The notes under the pieces were generated by a model. It was not told where the DNA came from and did no database searches. It saw only the letters and a list, made by a program, of their open reading frames with translations. A program made the position numbers and the translations under genes. Positions 50,521 through 62,057 of a stretch of 64,000 nucleotides of DNA are shown piece by piece. Position 1 is the first letter of the stretch. Every line of letters begins with the position of its first letter. The DNA comes from Quercus robur (Eukaryota; Streptophyta; Magnoliopsida; Fagales; Fagaceae): positions 13,113,974 to 13,177,973 of the forward strand of contig NC_065536.1 in the NCBI RefSeq assembly GCF_932294415.1, given 5' to 3'.

Positions 50521-50720
50521 GGCATCGGCGGTGGAAGAAAAGAAGAAGCGGAGGCACCCGATCCACGACCTTACTCTAGCAGCAACCAAGCAAGTCTGGA
50601 TGGCACCGGCGGTGGAAGAGAAGAAGAAGCAGGGACGCCAAAATCTCCATACTTGCTCTAGCAGCAATCGAGCAAGTATGGATGGTACCGGAATGGGAAG
50701 CCCAAACTCTCACATGCGTG
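50521..50720 (+). repeat. 81-82-bp tandem repeat inside the LTR element
   Basis: GGCATCGGCGGTGGAAGA at 50521, GGCACCGGCGGTGGAAGAG at 50602 and GGTACCGG at 50684. Frames of 64 and 122 codons cross it (50467-50661 and 50519-50887), giving repeated Ser/Asn and Gly-rich peptide units. They are likely a by-product of the repeat. Confidence 0.75.
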
Positions 50721-51417
50721 GCACACGGCACCGGATGAAAATCCCAGTGCTGTCATACCAAAAATCTGATGCGACCTCCACCTGCTTCGGATTTTGGCTG
50801 AAGGAAGAAGAGACTCTTTTCTTATCCTATCGAGGGGAAGAAATATCTTTAACCTTTGTCTCCCTTGCCCTGACTGGGCCATTTTGAATCGAGGAGATAC
50901 CCAAGGCTTCTGAAGAGGGTTTGGTTCCCTCACCCTCATCCTAAACATGACCATTTCACTCCCTAAACCTTAGTCACACTTATAATGGGGACTTTGGGAA
51001 CATTTGGAGAGTTAGAAACCTGAAAAGCTCAAGGGTCTGCAAATAAAGGGGAATGACCTCCTACCGTGCGTCTTATATAGGAGGCAAAACCTGGTGGCAA
51101 TCAATTCACCCAAATCTCCAAGAATGAATTACAAGCGAAATAAATCTCGCTCAACTTCCAAAGTAGTCTTCAACCGCTGAATTTATGTCGCCTCGTGAAG
51201 AGACCCTAATTAAAGCGCGCCTCGTGTACCGAAACGACAGGAACGCGGCTTGGATAGACTAAAAGAATGTCTCACGGCCAGGAACACGCCTTAGGCAAAC
51301 GAAGAGGCTCTGGCATTTAGTGGAGGGCCTGACTTGGCAAACCGTGACAGAGGCCCGATGTCACCAAAACCCTCCTCTCCACCCGAGAAGCCAGACAACA
51401 GGATTTTGAGGGGCTAT

Positions 51418-52057
51418 TGTGGGGGATAAAAGACTACTAAGCCCACGTCGTTGCCTACATTGGGCCAAGGGCCCAGTCCAAGGAAAAGCCCCTCCTCGAC
51501 CATAGGGAGAATCCTCCTCGGCATGGGTGTGGCCGAGGATAAAGGAGGCAACTTGCCACTGGTAATGATACTCCATATCGTCCCACAGAGCAGGAAAAGT
51601 ACTAAAGACAGAAAAGGACAATGGAGAAAACGGAAGTGCCTAAGGGAAAGACTGCCATTATTGCATTCAGTGCCTTGTGTCTGACACGACCATACTTCTC
51701 TGTCCTTACAACCACTCCCAACAACTGGAGGAAAGGGCTGATGGGACAAGTACCTGCCCTAGGGAACCCTTTCAGAAAAAATGAAACCACTATAAAAAGG
51801 GAGTAAAGAGAGATAGGAGGGCGGGGGCTGAGACCACCCCCCCCCCCAACACGCTAAAGGCACCAGAAAAAGCTCCTTAGATCGTCCCGAGGACCAATTC
51901 TCTCTGATAAACCCGGTCCATGAAGAACACCGTGATGACCGTTGTCCATACACTAAAGCCTAACTCTTTGGCCCACTCTCTACAAATTCATTGTACCGAG
52001 CTTACTGATCTAAGGTCCCGTGCATCTTGGGCTTGGCCAGAAAAACGTGACCCTACA
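51418..52057 (+). repeat. 3' LTR
   Basis: 640 bp, highly similar to the 5' LTR with a few substitutions and a longer C run near 51838. Confidence 0.9.
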
Positions 52058-52062
52058 TTAAC

Positions 52063-53569
52063 AAATTAATGTCTTTATCAAAAAAAAAAAAACAAATCTT
52101 AATGTCAAAACATATCAAATATGGGCTAAATCAATATAATTGTGTTAGGGTTGAGTTTGATTTTATGAGATAATGATTTTTTTTTTTTTTTGGTATGTTT
52201 TGCATCATAATAAATTTCTACTTGGAACCTGCTTTTTTTGTGGGTTTTTTTTTTGAGAGTTTTCCCTTGAGCACAAATCATTATTCTTGAAAATACATTA
52301 TTTATTCCCTCATCGAAGTGTTTTTTTCATTGAAGAGGTTGAGGTTCTTCATTAGTATTCTACTTTGATGCCATATCTTTGTGTTGCATGTTAATTGCTT
52401 TATTATCACTGCTTTTGTGATTTATTATCCTTACTGTGGTTGATATAAATCGCCAATGATATTTGTGTGAGGAATAAATATTAAACTTGTGCAATAATTC
52501 ATTATTCCACTGCATAGATTGCTTCGGATAAAAGTAAGATTTTCATGGTTGATTTTGTTAATAAAGTTGAAAATCAAATCACTAATTTACGTTATATATG
52601 CGTACAAATTGAACTGATATAATAACGAAGCTGGATTTGACTTAAACCAAAGGAATAGTCTGGTCGAAAAATATGATAGGTAGTGCTAGTTTTTTTTGTT
52701 TTTTGGGGAGTTTCAACAGCTTTTTTGTTTTTTTTAGAAAACAAAATATTAATTAGATACATCTAAGAGGAGTTGCGAATGCACAAAGGAGCTTCTTCTA
52801 TCCAAGTCTAAAACTCCATAACGTGCCCTGGCCATGTCTTGCCAGCATGGTGACATTGGTGAGCACCTTTGTTTGCTTCTAAGCACTAGCATCCGGGGTT
52901 GTATAAAAATTGCTATTTTACAACCTAAAAAATTACTTTATTTATTATACCATTCCACTTTATCATACCCCCAACATACCTGTTTTTATTTTTCCATACA
53001 ATGCAATAAAATAATATAAGTCAACACAATAAAATAATATTACACCATAAAATATTATAAAATAATGTCTTACTAGCAACTAGAAGAGAAAGATGAGTGA
53101 ATAATATAATGTCTTTTAAGTTTACATCCAAGTGAACAATAAGTTGTAAATTAAGCATATTATTGTAGTTGGGTTGTATATTTTTTTAGATATACAACCT
53201 CGGATGTGACATATTTCCCAGTATTCAAACAGTGACAATATAGCCTTAATCTCACAAAAACTAATAACAAATATAAAATACAGAACAGAGTAATCCAGCT
53301 ATTAGCTAGTTTATTTAGAGACATGAAACGAACAATAACATCTTCATCAAACTAGGTAATCAGCCAATGATCAATCATATCCGAATGATTGTTATATCTG
53401 GATTTGAGACCCAGTTGAGCAAGTTCTGGACTAAACCATACTTCATATCCATCAAAGTCACTAGGACCTTTTATTTTATTAACATTATTATTACCACATA
53501 GGTGCAAAAGTACATAATATGATCAGAAAAACTCTCAAGGACTGAAGTGAAGTTGAAGTTGGCACAATT
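52063..53569. other. Intergenic, no gene seen
   Basis: AT-rich DNA with T and A runs and no supported ORF or clear terminal repeat. Confidence 0.6.
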
Positions 53570-53599
53570 AGTCCTTCAAGACTTCAGCGAGGAGCTTAA

Positions 53600-54815
53600 T
53601 CCCAGCCTTGACTTTGCCAAATCAGACTGAAGCAGATTGTCCTCCAATTGGTATGCCCCTATGACAATTGAAGCTTTTGGATGAGACCCTCCATCAACAA
53701 AGCCTAAACATGTCACACCCGGATGTGCCTACACCATTAAGTTTGCACCAAAAATTCTCCATATAACATTTTGTGTGTGCAACACAAGGTCAATGTTAGG
53801 AACTCCAGGTCCAAGCCTTGAGCTTGTAAATTTGTTTGACTCATAACATACCCCAAATGGTGCAACAGGTTTTGTCTGGGGTACCCCCGAGAGCTCTTTA
53901 GAGAAAAATTGAGTAACTGTTGTGAAAATCGAGTGCTCGAGAATTGTATGAGTTGTGGTACTGATCATTGCTCCACCTAAACCATGTTGTTTGAATGATA
54001 GAAAGAGATGTGTCTAGTGGAACAAGTTTGTTGTTGACTTTTATTGAACTCACTTGTATGTAGTACTCTCCGTTTTGGCTTACGGTTAATGGGGTATAGC
54101 TTAGTGGACGTGAAATATCTATACCTGGATGCATATAGTACGGTCCATCTCCGAAGAAAATGACTCCGTTACTGCGTGTGGAAGATGTGAGGCACAAGGC
54201 GAATTTTGGTTGAAAATTTGAAATCCAAAGTGTGAAGCAAGTTGAGTTGGTATAGAAATTGGTGCATGGCCTAGTCCAATAACCCCTCGAACATTTTTTG
54301 GTAACCCTTTTTGTAATAGGAAGGAAGGTGCACAAGTAAAGAGAAATTGAGGCACCCTAGCCAATGGCCCTGGGTTAGGCCCTTGAGTTGACTGAATTAA
54401 GAGCTCATCTTGTGCAAGTTCACCCATGGCTCTTTGATGTGTCACCGGGTTCTCTACCATGAGCCCACATGTGTTGTTATGGCACCCGGGTCTAGCCGTG
54501 TAAGGGCAAGTGTGGCAAGTGTGGCTATTGGCTTTAGAGCATTGAGTGGAGTGGCAATAGGGGGCATGATAGGTTGATGTCAAATATTGTTGATCACAAT
54601 TAACCCACAAGAATTTCCCTTGTAAGTTCACAAGAAATGGAACTTGCTAAAGAGGGGTGTGGACATTAGCCACATTAAGATTTGTGGCACTATCTTTGTG
54701 CACTTGTAAAACTAGTTTATTTGGTTTGAAATTGGTTTGGGGTGGTGGGGATGCCAAAACAAGAGAAGAGAAAGAAAGGAGGACTAGAAGATAATGAAGT
54801 TAATGTTTGGCATTG
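53600..54815 (-). pseudogene. TAXI/EDGP-like aspartic protease-fold protein, dead
   Basis: The parent type is the secreted, usually intronless, cysteine-rich xylanase/glucanase-inhibitor group (EDGP, GIP, TAXI, 7S basic globulin). Recognisable in order: GKFLWVNCDQQYLTSTY, YCHSTQCSKANSHTCHTC, RVPQFLFTCAPSFLLQKGLP, RGVIGLGHAPISIPTQLASH, then after a frameshift near 54230 FALCLTSSTRSNGVIFFGDG and YTPLTVSQNGEYYIQVSSIK, then in another frame APFGVCYESNKFTSSRLGPG and PNIDLVL. Lesions: in-frame TAG at 54647-54649, frameshifts near 54230 and 53950, TAG at 53729-53731 before AHPGVTCLGFVDGG, and a one-base shift near 53620. The N-terminal signal peptide is also out of frame. No function is expected. 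Confidence 0.88.
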
Positions 54816-57800
54816 TTCATAATAGAATTTGGACCCATTTTGCTTATGATGGGCTTTGTGTGTTGTTTTTCTTACGGGTTCACATGCTAAGTTCAGCAAA
54901 GCTACGCAAGAAATGAGCACAATCTATAGTAAGAGAACAGAGAGTTGATGAGTGTGAGAGCCACATGGCATTTTAGGAGGGCTTTACAAGCCATGCAGAG
55001 TGTTAGGATGAGCTCACAGTGGGCTGGGATATGGGCTTGGGTTTGTCTGCAGAGTGCCACATTGCTACTGTTAGCTTTCTAGAATCAAAACAGACACACA
55101 CAAACAACAACAAAACATGCATTCATTTTTACATGGTTTGGAGTTAATCTAATTTAAAGCAATTGTTTAATTCTTTCTTGTAACAGTAAACTTAAATCTG
55201 TAACTGCAATATGCTAACTTTTTTTTTAATTTTTTTTAAAATTTTTTTTTAATACAAGATATAAATTTTACTCTAACTTAATTTTAAGTGTATATGTGAC
55301 ATGTGTGTAAAGTTTTTTCCTGGAAACTTGAACTCCAGCATTTGCCATCCACACCCTATAAACATTTATATGTAGAATGACTATCGTGCCAAGGGCAATA
55401 TGCTAACTTTTAATTACTGGAGATTTGATAATGGCAATTACTTCATCCTTTTCTTTTCTCTTTTTTTTTTGGGTATTTGAGAATGAGATAAACATTTCCA
55501 AAATGCTGATGTAGATTAAGCACAAATTCAAGGAAACGGAGTGAAATAAAGCACAATTAAACCGATGCATGACATCAAGCCCATCATCTGAATAATCAAA
55601 AGTCATTCAAAGTTCACTGAAGGTTATGTCCAAGATTAATGATGTTGTAAATTATTAGAGTTAAAATGTAACACATAATGCCTGTTCCATTCTGCAAGTG
55701 CACACAAACTATCTTGCAAGGCTTTTCCAAGGGATTAGGCTAACAGTGATTAGACTTTAGAGACAAGACCTCGTGTAATTCACAAGATCATGTGTTCAAT
55801 ATCCTTTGTCCTAATTATCTAGTGTGTGGATTATAAAGGATTATACTAATTCGAGGACTAGTCAAGTGATTTAAGAACTCTGAACACCTAAGTTAGAGGA
55901 AAAACATTGTTAGGTTGAAACTTTCTATATAAAATTTAAAAAAAAAAAAAAAAAAAAAAGTCAGAGGTAAAAGTTTGGTTTTACATTGTTAGTTTGGTCT
56001 GCATTGCGCCAAGTGTAGCCCTGATTTTGATTTGGAATCGAATTAAGCCATGGATGATTTATATGTTGGCTGACTCCATATAAGTGGCCGCAAGGATGAT
56101 TGTTTGTAGAGTATATTTAACACTAACGAATTGAATATAATCTTAATTAAGATTTTATGAAATTTAGAACGAAAGAAGAACACAATATTTAACTTGTAAA
56201 TTCAATGAATTTTTTTTTTTTTTTTATATGGAAGGAATAAGAACAGTAAAAATTTGATTAGTTTTTTATTTGACAATATTCATACTCATGATCAATCAAA
56301 ATTTACTTCACCCTATTTTTTTGCAGAAAGAAAAAAGAAAAAAAATTCTCAAGTATGTACTCATCGATCTTATACCACGTGACAGCAATGGATAATACCA
56401 CGTGTATCATTGAGACCTTAATAGAGTTATCATTGTTGGCACAATACATTTATTAAAGCGTTACTACTCAAACTGCTTAACTTTTGCTAAATATCATGTG
56501 AAATGATACGAAAAATCTTATTTTCAAGCTAAGAAACACAGACATGGACACAAATACAAATATAGATACGAACACCAAAACGACAGAATGACATAAACAA
56601 TTTATGAAAAATTATAATATAAAATGTCTGGTATGACTCATATATAATATTAATACAACATCCTAAATAAATTATTTGTACTTTCTAGCAACCAAGCCAA
56701 ACCCCAATGTGGTTTCCTCTCGCTTTTACCACTTTGAGTTTGCTAGGGGACATAAATGGCCAATGGATACATGGTCTACCCTACCCCAGCTTGCAGCAAA
56801 TGATTGTTTTTTTTTTTTTTTTTAATACAAAATTATTGAAAATTTTCAAAATGATGAATTTTCCATGATCACAAAGCAAAAATATTAAAAAAGCGAATAT
56901 GAAAAGATGAAAGTCAAAAGTTGAAAGTATGAAATGGTTCACATAGGGATCGGCGCTGAACGTCTCATTCCAAACCGACACCAACATTTAAAAGAATATG
57001 AAGAACACATCTTTTTAGGTAGCTCCTCCTATCGTTACTGTAACGCTTCAATACTACACATTTGTTCAGTAAAGAAGTAAGATTCTTTGTGTCCTAAAAC
57101 AAAAGCTATTTCTTTCCCAAAGAAAAAAGAAAAGAAGAAAGACTATTTCATAATGCATGTGTTTTAAAACCAAATAAAAAGGCATCTTCTTATCAAAAAT
57201 AATAATAATAATAAAAAGGCATCTTGATTCTTGAGTTGTAGTCTGAAGAGTGATGCTTATTAATTATTATTGCTCCTGAACCAAGCCACAGTTGTTTACA
57301 AGTTTTCAAATTGGATTATCAATTGTAAATGATATTAGATTGATTTCAAAATCATTTTTAGTATTTCTCGATTATCAGTTTATTAAGATAAGAACATAGT
57401 CTCTCATAATTTTCAATGAACTTCTTTCTGTAAAAAGTTTTGTGATGTTATTGTTAATTATATATTTTTTTAATTTACAATTGTATAATTATTAATGATG
57501 CAAAAAATTGTCAATTGTTCTCTCATCTATTTGATGGACAATGATGCAACTTCTTCGATGATCAATCTATAAAGAAAGTGAATAGACAAACGGATGGAAC
57601 ATTGGTGTGGGGTTGGCCAAATGCCCTTTGATGATCAAGTTAGAAATTGTGAAAAGATTCACTTAATAAGATCAATGAGAGAAAATAATATGGCTAGTTT
57701 GTAGATATCGATTATCAGAGTGCATACATTTTACTTTTACATTGTACGAGTTTTATATCCCTCTCATTCATTCTTGTAATGAATGTTCATATTTATGGGC

Positions 57801-58165
57801 CACGAAACGCTTGTCATTAACATCAATCTTTTATTGTTTTCCATGGTCATTGACTAATACGTTACTCTTTTGCTATTAAGTGTATTCAATGCTATAAACA
57901 ACCTAACATTCAATGCTATGGCTATACTCATCCGTTATAACAATGGGTAAGAGAAGATTTGATCTTTGAACCTTTTTCATTAAAATTACCAAGAAGTGTC
58001 AGCTGAGTTATAATACTTTTGATGTTAGTTTTGTGATTGACTTGAACAATAAACACCAACACTAAGAAAATCATTTAGAAAGATGCCGATGTAGTATTAG
58101 CCTAAACATCTCCTATGCCTAAGTTAGATGATACTATTTTTAGAAATTAATTTGAAGAATTCACA
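54816..58165. other. Intergenic, no gene seen
   Basis: AT-rich; short ORFs only. No domain, RNA gene or clear terminal repeat was recognised. Confidence 0.55.
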
Positions 58166-58169
58166 AATA

Positions 58170-59171
58170 TGTTGAAAGCTCACTTAGTGTGTAAAACACT
58201 AGTGAATGTTTAGACCCCCAATTTCAAAATTACCAACACAAGCTTATATTCAAACAATATATATGCGGAATGATAAATATAAGCTATACCCAAATAAACA
58301 AACTACTTTAAGCCATAATTTAATCAAACACGGCAGTAATTAAATGCAAAGAGTAAGGGATAGAGAGAACCAAACGCAAGATAACACCGGCACGTGTTAT
58401 CGAAGAGGAAACCGAAGAATTCAGCGAAAAACTTCTCCGTCGCCCTCCAAGCCTAATCTACCCGATGCTCTTAAGCCCTCCAAGCTTCTTGCTCCAATAG
58501 GATTAAGCCTAACCTTATCTTCTCTAATTTACCAGATCCCACAATAAGCCCATTGCATCAACCAATGAATTGGTTCTCTCTTGAACTGCTTCCCAAGCAC
58601 CAAATAACCTTCTCACTGATATGAATATGATGAGGTAAAGATTTGGCTGAAGATCCTCTCAAGGGTATGACAATGGAGAGGGTGAGAGTTGAGGAATTTG
58701 AAGAATCAAATGTATAAGATTGTGGATGAGTCAATCTTGTTTTTCTCTAAGGTTTATCTCTCAAAATTCGCTCTGGAAGTTTTCTACATTTCGTGGGTAT
58801 AAAGGTATCTATAGTAGGGTATGAGAAGGAATGTGAAAAGTCATTTTTTTGCAAAACAATGTGCTTTGGTGAGTGACTCGCAATTGGGATGAGTCACGAG
58901 TTCCAGTCGCCAAATAACAGAATGGCCAGACTGTACCTTTTATTCTATAGTGATCCAGTTGTCCTGATCCTTCAACTTCCTGCATGCTTCACACGTGTGA
59001 CACTTCTGGCAAGTCACCACTCGCGAGTCAATCGTGAGATGCTCTTTGATGCATACACTTGATCAATTCTTCACACTCTCACACACACACAACCCTTACA
59101 TAAAATTCACCTATATACAAGGTTTCTAATTGTTGAATTATAAGTAAATTTGGTACGGAATAAAGCCAACA
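58170..59171 (-). mobile_element. LTR-like sequence, minus orientation
   Basis: Read on the minus strand it begins TGTTGGCTTTATTCCGTACC at 59171 and runs to GGGGGTCTAAACA (58207) or TTTCAACA (58170). The interior has CT-rich leader-like DNA and GACTCGCAATTGGGATGAGT motifs typical of copia-type LTRs. No target duplication was found, so the inner limit is uncertain. Confidence 0.5.
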
Positions 59172-59203
59172 CATAGTTGAATAAATTCAACTTTACACAT
59201 GTT

Positions 59204-59450
59204 AAGTGTACTTAGTATGTTACTTTCCTTATGGCATGTAATTATTTATATTGAATCTTATTTTGTGAGATATTACCAAAGATGATCACCTGATTTTTAA
59301 CTATTAAATGTGTTGGTAATTGTGAAGCGTACTTAGTATGTTACTTTCCTTATGGCATGCAATTATTTATATTGAATCTTACTTAGTGACATATTACCAA
59401 AGATGATCACCTGATTTTTAACCATTACTTGTGTTGGTAATTGTGGAGTT
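59204..59450. repeat. 121-bp tandem duplication
   Basis: AAG(T/C)GTACTTAGTATGTTAC recurs at 59204 and 59325. Both units run through ATTACCAAAGATGATCACCT and TGTGTTGGTAATTGTG with few differences. Confidence 0.85.
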
Positions 59451-60065
59451 GGGTGTAGCAGTCCTATCTTTAGGCAAGAATCTCAGGAAGTCAATTATTG
59501 CTTTCTCTACAGTGTTGACTGAACTCGAGACCCGAGAGTTGTCTATGTGCTCGAGACACCACCATACAGCTTTCTCTAATCTCTATTCATATCTGATAAT
59601 AAATAATTGATAAATAAATTTATCAAAATTTTCTCTACTCAAAGGGAGGAGTGAAATGCATTGGAAGGTACGAGAGGAGAATAATACAAAATTTATTAGT
59701 TGATTTTATCATTCTAATTAATCATCTCCTCTCTCTTTTGCTAAAGGAGTCTTCAAGTGAAATGTACCAATGAAATCATAAAAGTGCACATCATCTTTAT
59801 ATGTTTCTTATCTTTTTTACACATTATGAAATACTATCCCTTTTGCTTTTTTTGGGCCCAAGGGAAAGAATAATATCACCACACAGATGAATTGAAGTTT
59901 TGATGGATCAAAAAGTAATGGAACAAAATTTACTAATTTTAATCATTTCCAAGTAACATAAGCAATGGTACTTTTGCACTTTCGTACCACTATCACCACT
60001 ACCACCACAAATTACACATACCTAAGATAACAAACCAAAACATAACTTAAAAATCTCTGCTAAAT

Positions 60066-62003
60066 TTACATGATACTGCAACTACCAGTATTCTCATCAC
60101 TAAACATGTGAGTGTAAGGATCGGACGGCGCAGGGTGCGGCATGGGTGGCCCCGGCATGTAATTAACGCCCGGATGCGGCCGCGCATACATCATCGGTTG
60201 ATACATGTCATTGCCATTTGCCCTTTGTTGATTCATCATCATCATAGCCATGTATTGTTGTTGATTGTACGGATTTCCTGGCCCCATTCCAGGTCCCATT
60301 CCTTGATAATATCCACCGTTCATTGCTGTGGTTGCAGGTAGACCTTGCACTGCAGGATAACCTCCCATTTGGGCCATTGGATAATTACCCATGTTGCCCA
60401 TTGGACCTCCTTGTCTCATCTGGCCCATTGGATAACTACCCATGTGGCCCATTTGACCTCCTTGGCCCATTTGGCCCATAGGATAATTACCCTTAAGGCC
60501 CATTTGATCCATTTGCCCTCTTTGGGCCATTTGACCAACATTTCCACCACCACCACCACCCCCACCACCTTTGTTTCCCTTGCCATGATTAGTGAAAGCA
60601 ACATCAATGTCATGGAAGTCATTTTTCTTTTTGTTACTTTCATGGACCCCATCATTCTTGGCTCCACCTTTCTTGCCTCCATTGCCATTATTGTTTCCAC
60701 CACCACCACCCTTACTGCCATGATTATTGGAACCCTTGTCAGTACCACTTTCTCTTTTGCTACTACTTCTACCAAATCCTAGCAATCCACCTAGAAATCC
60801 ACCACCACTTTTGCCACCTTTTTTTTCTCCTCCACCACCTTTGTTTTGTTTCCCTCCCTTCTTATTCCCACCACCGCCGGCACCACCACCTTTCTTCCCT
60901 CCATTGCCATTCTTACCATCCTTATTTCCACCCATACCACCCTTCACTTCTAAAGGAATATCAATAACACCACCTTTCTTGGCATTTCCACCACCACCAC
61001 CACCCCATTTATCATTCATGGGAGGCCCATTCATCGTAAAATTAGGCCCATATGGCCCATGGCCTTTACCCATTACAGGCCCCATCTTGTTGTTGGGTAA
61101 GTGATGGCCTTGAGCAAACTCATAATCACCATCATCAAACTCCTCATCATCAAATTCATCATCAAATTCATCAAACTCATCATCAAATTCGTCAAACTCA
61201 TCATCAAATTCATCCTCGGGAAAACTGAACTTGACAGATTTCTGGTCTTTAATGGGCACCTTCAGATCTTTAGCACCTTTCATTTGGTGTTGTGGTTGTT
61301 GGCCATGGCCACCCTTTTGGTCCTTCCCACCCTTCTGAGACTTGTTGTCTTTGCCCCCTTTTCCATGCTCAAATTGCATATTCTTGAACTGGTTATTGAG
61401 TTGGTTTTGGTTGTAGTTTGAACCTTTTTGAGGTCCCCATAGCTCTGCATGTTTCCCTGACTTCTCCAACTTCTTTATGAGTTTAACTGGATCAACAACT
61501 CCTGTCACAGTCACCCTGCCTTGCTCTGCATCTATGTTGGTAGAATGAACTCCTACACAGAAACAAAAGTAACAAGAGCCTAAATAAAAACTATATACAC
61601 CCAATTAAATTGTACATACATAAAATTACAAAGTCATACTAAAAAATCACATACTAGCATAGAAATTTAAAACATAGAACTTAAATTCTGTACAAAAAAT
61701 CAGATAATAAAGTACATACCATCCATTTTCTGCAATAGTTTCTTTACTTTCTGCTTACATCCATCACAGTGTATATTCACTCTAAGCACACAAGACTGCA
61801 AGGAAAAGCAACCCACAAACAACTTTAAATGACTTACAAAAACCAAATTTTTACAAGGAAAGAAGAAAAAAAAAAGAACATATCAATTGAGAAACAGTGG
61901 AAGAAATGAACAAAGGGTCCTAAAAGAGCTTCATTTCAGAACATGAAACATGAAAACAGTTAGAATGGTGTACCTGCATCCTCATGACATCTTGTTTATT
62001 CAT
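60066..62003 (-). CDS. Heavy-metal-associated isoprenylated plant protein (HIPP)
   Basis: Three exons: 61974-62003, 61720-61795 and 60066-61552, GT/AG borders with matching phases, 530 aa. The N-terminal HMA fold reads [59 protein letters not shown]; the metal-binding Cys pair is C20 and C23 (CDGC). Residues about 147-181 are an acidic [11 protein letters not shown] repeat. The next 180 residues are Gly/Lys/Asn-rich and probably disordered. Residues about 370-430 repeat [16 protein letters not shown] units. The last four residues CSIM are a CaaX farnesylation box, implying membrane attachment. Family roles are metal homeostasis and stress or pathogen responses; this member's ligand is unknown. 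The leader carries a (GA)n tract. Long plus-strand frames opposite are antisense shadows. Confidence 0.95.
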
Positions 62004-62011
62004 CTTTTTTT

Positions 62012-62014
<3 letters not shown>

Positions 62015-62053
<39 letters not shown>
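62015..62053. repeat. (GA)n in the HIPP leader
   Basis: About 19 AG units start 12 bases upstream of the ATG at 62003, so they lie in the 5' UTR or core promoter (CT on the coding strand), a common position for GAGA-type repeats in plant genes. Confidence 0.8.

Positions 62054-62057
<4 letters not shown>

Larger units (their letters stand above)
48688..52057 (+). mobile_element. Non-autonomous LTR retrotransposon (3370 bp)
   Basis: 5' LTR 48688-49319 and 3' LTR 51418-52057 share ends TGTGGGGG(G/A)TAAAAGA and CGTGACCCTACA. The PBS TTGGCGCCGTCTGTAGG (49321) and the TTTTGAGGGGCTAT tract before the 3' LTR are in place. Flanks are TTAAT (48683-48687) and TTAAC (52058-52062), a target duplication with one mismatch. 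The 2098-bp interior lacks gag-pol and instead has two tandem-repeat blocks (76-bp and 81-82-bp periods). This is the profile of a LARD-like derivative, probably of a Ty3-type parent judging by the PBS. Confidence 0.9.

Noticed and set aside
53898..54631. Treating the aspartic-protease frames as a working gene
   Set aside because: At least two in-frame stops and three frameshifts are needed to join the conserved blocks, and the parent family is usually intronless.
60345..60782. Long plus-strand frames (145 and 125 codons) opposite the HIPP gene
   Set aside because: They are the antisense of Gly/Lys and Met/Gly codon repeats, rich in Pro/His/Thr, with no domain. The minus frame has domains and splice sites.
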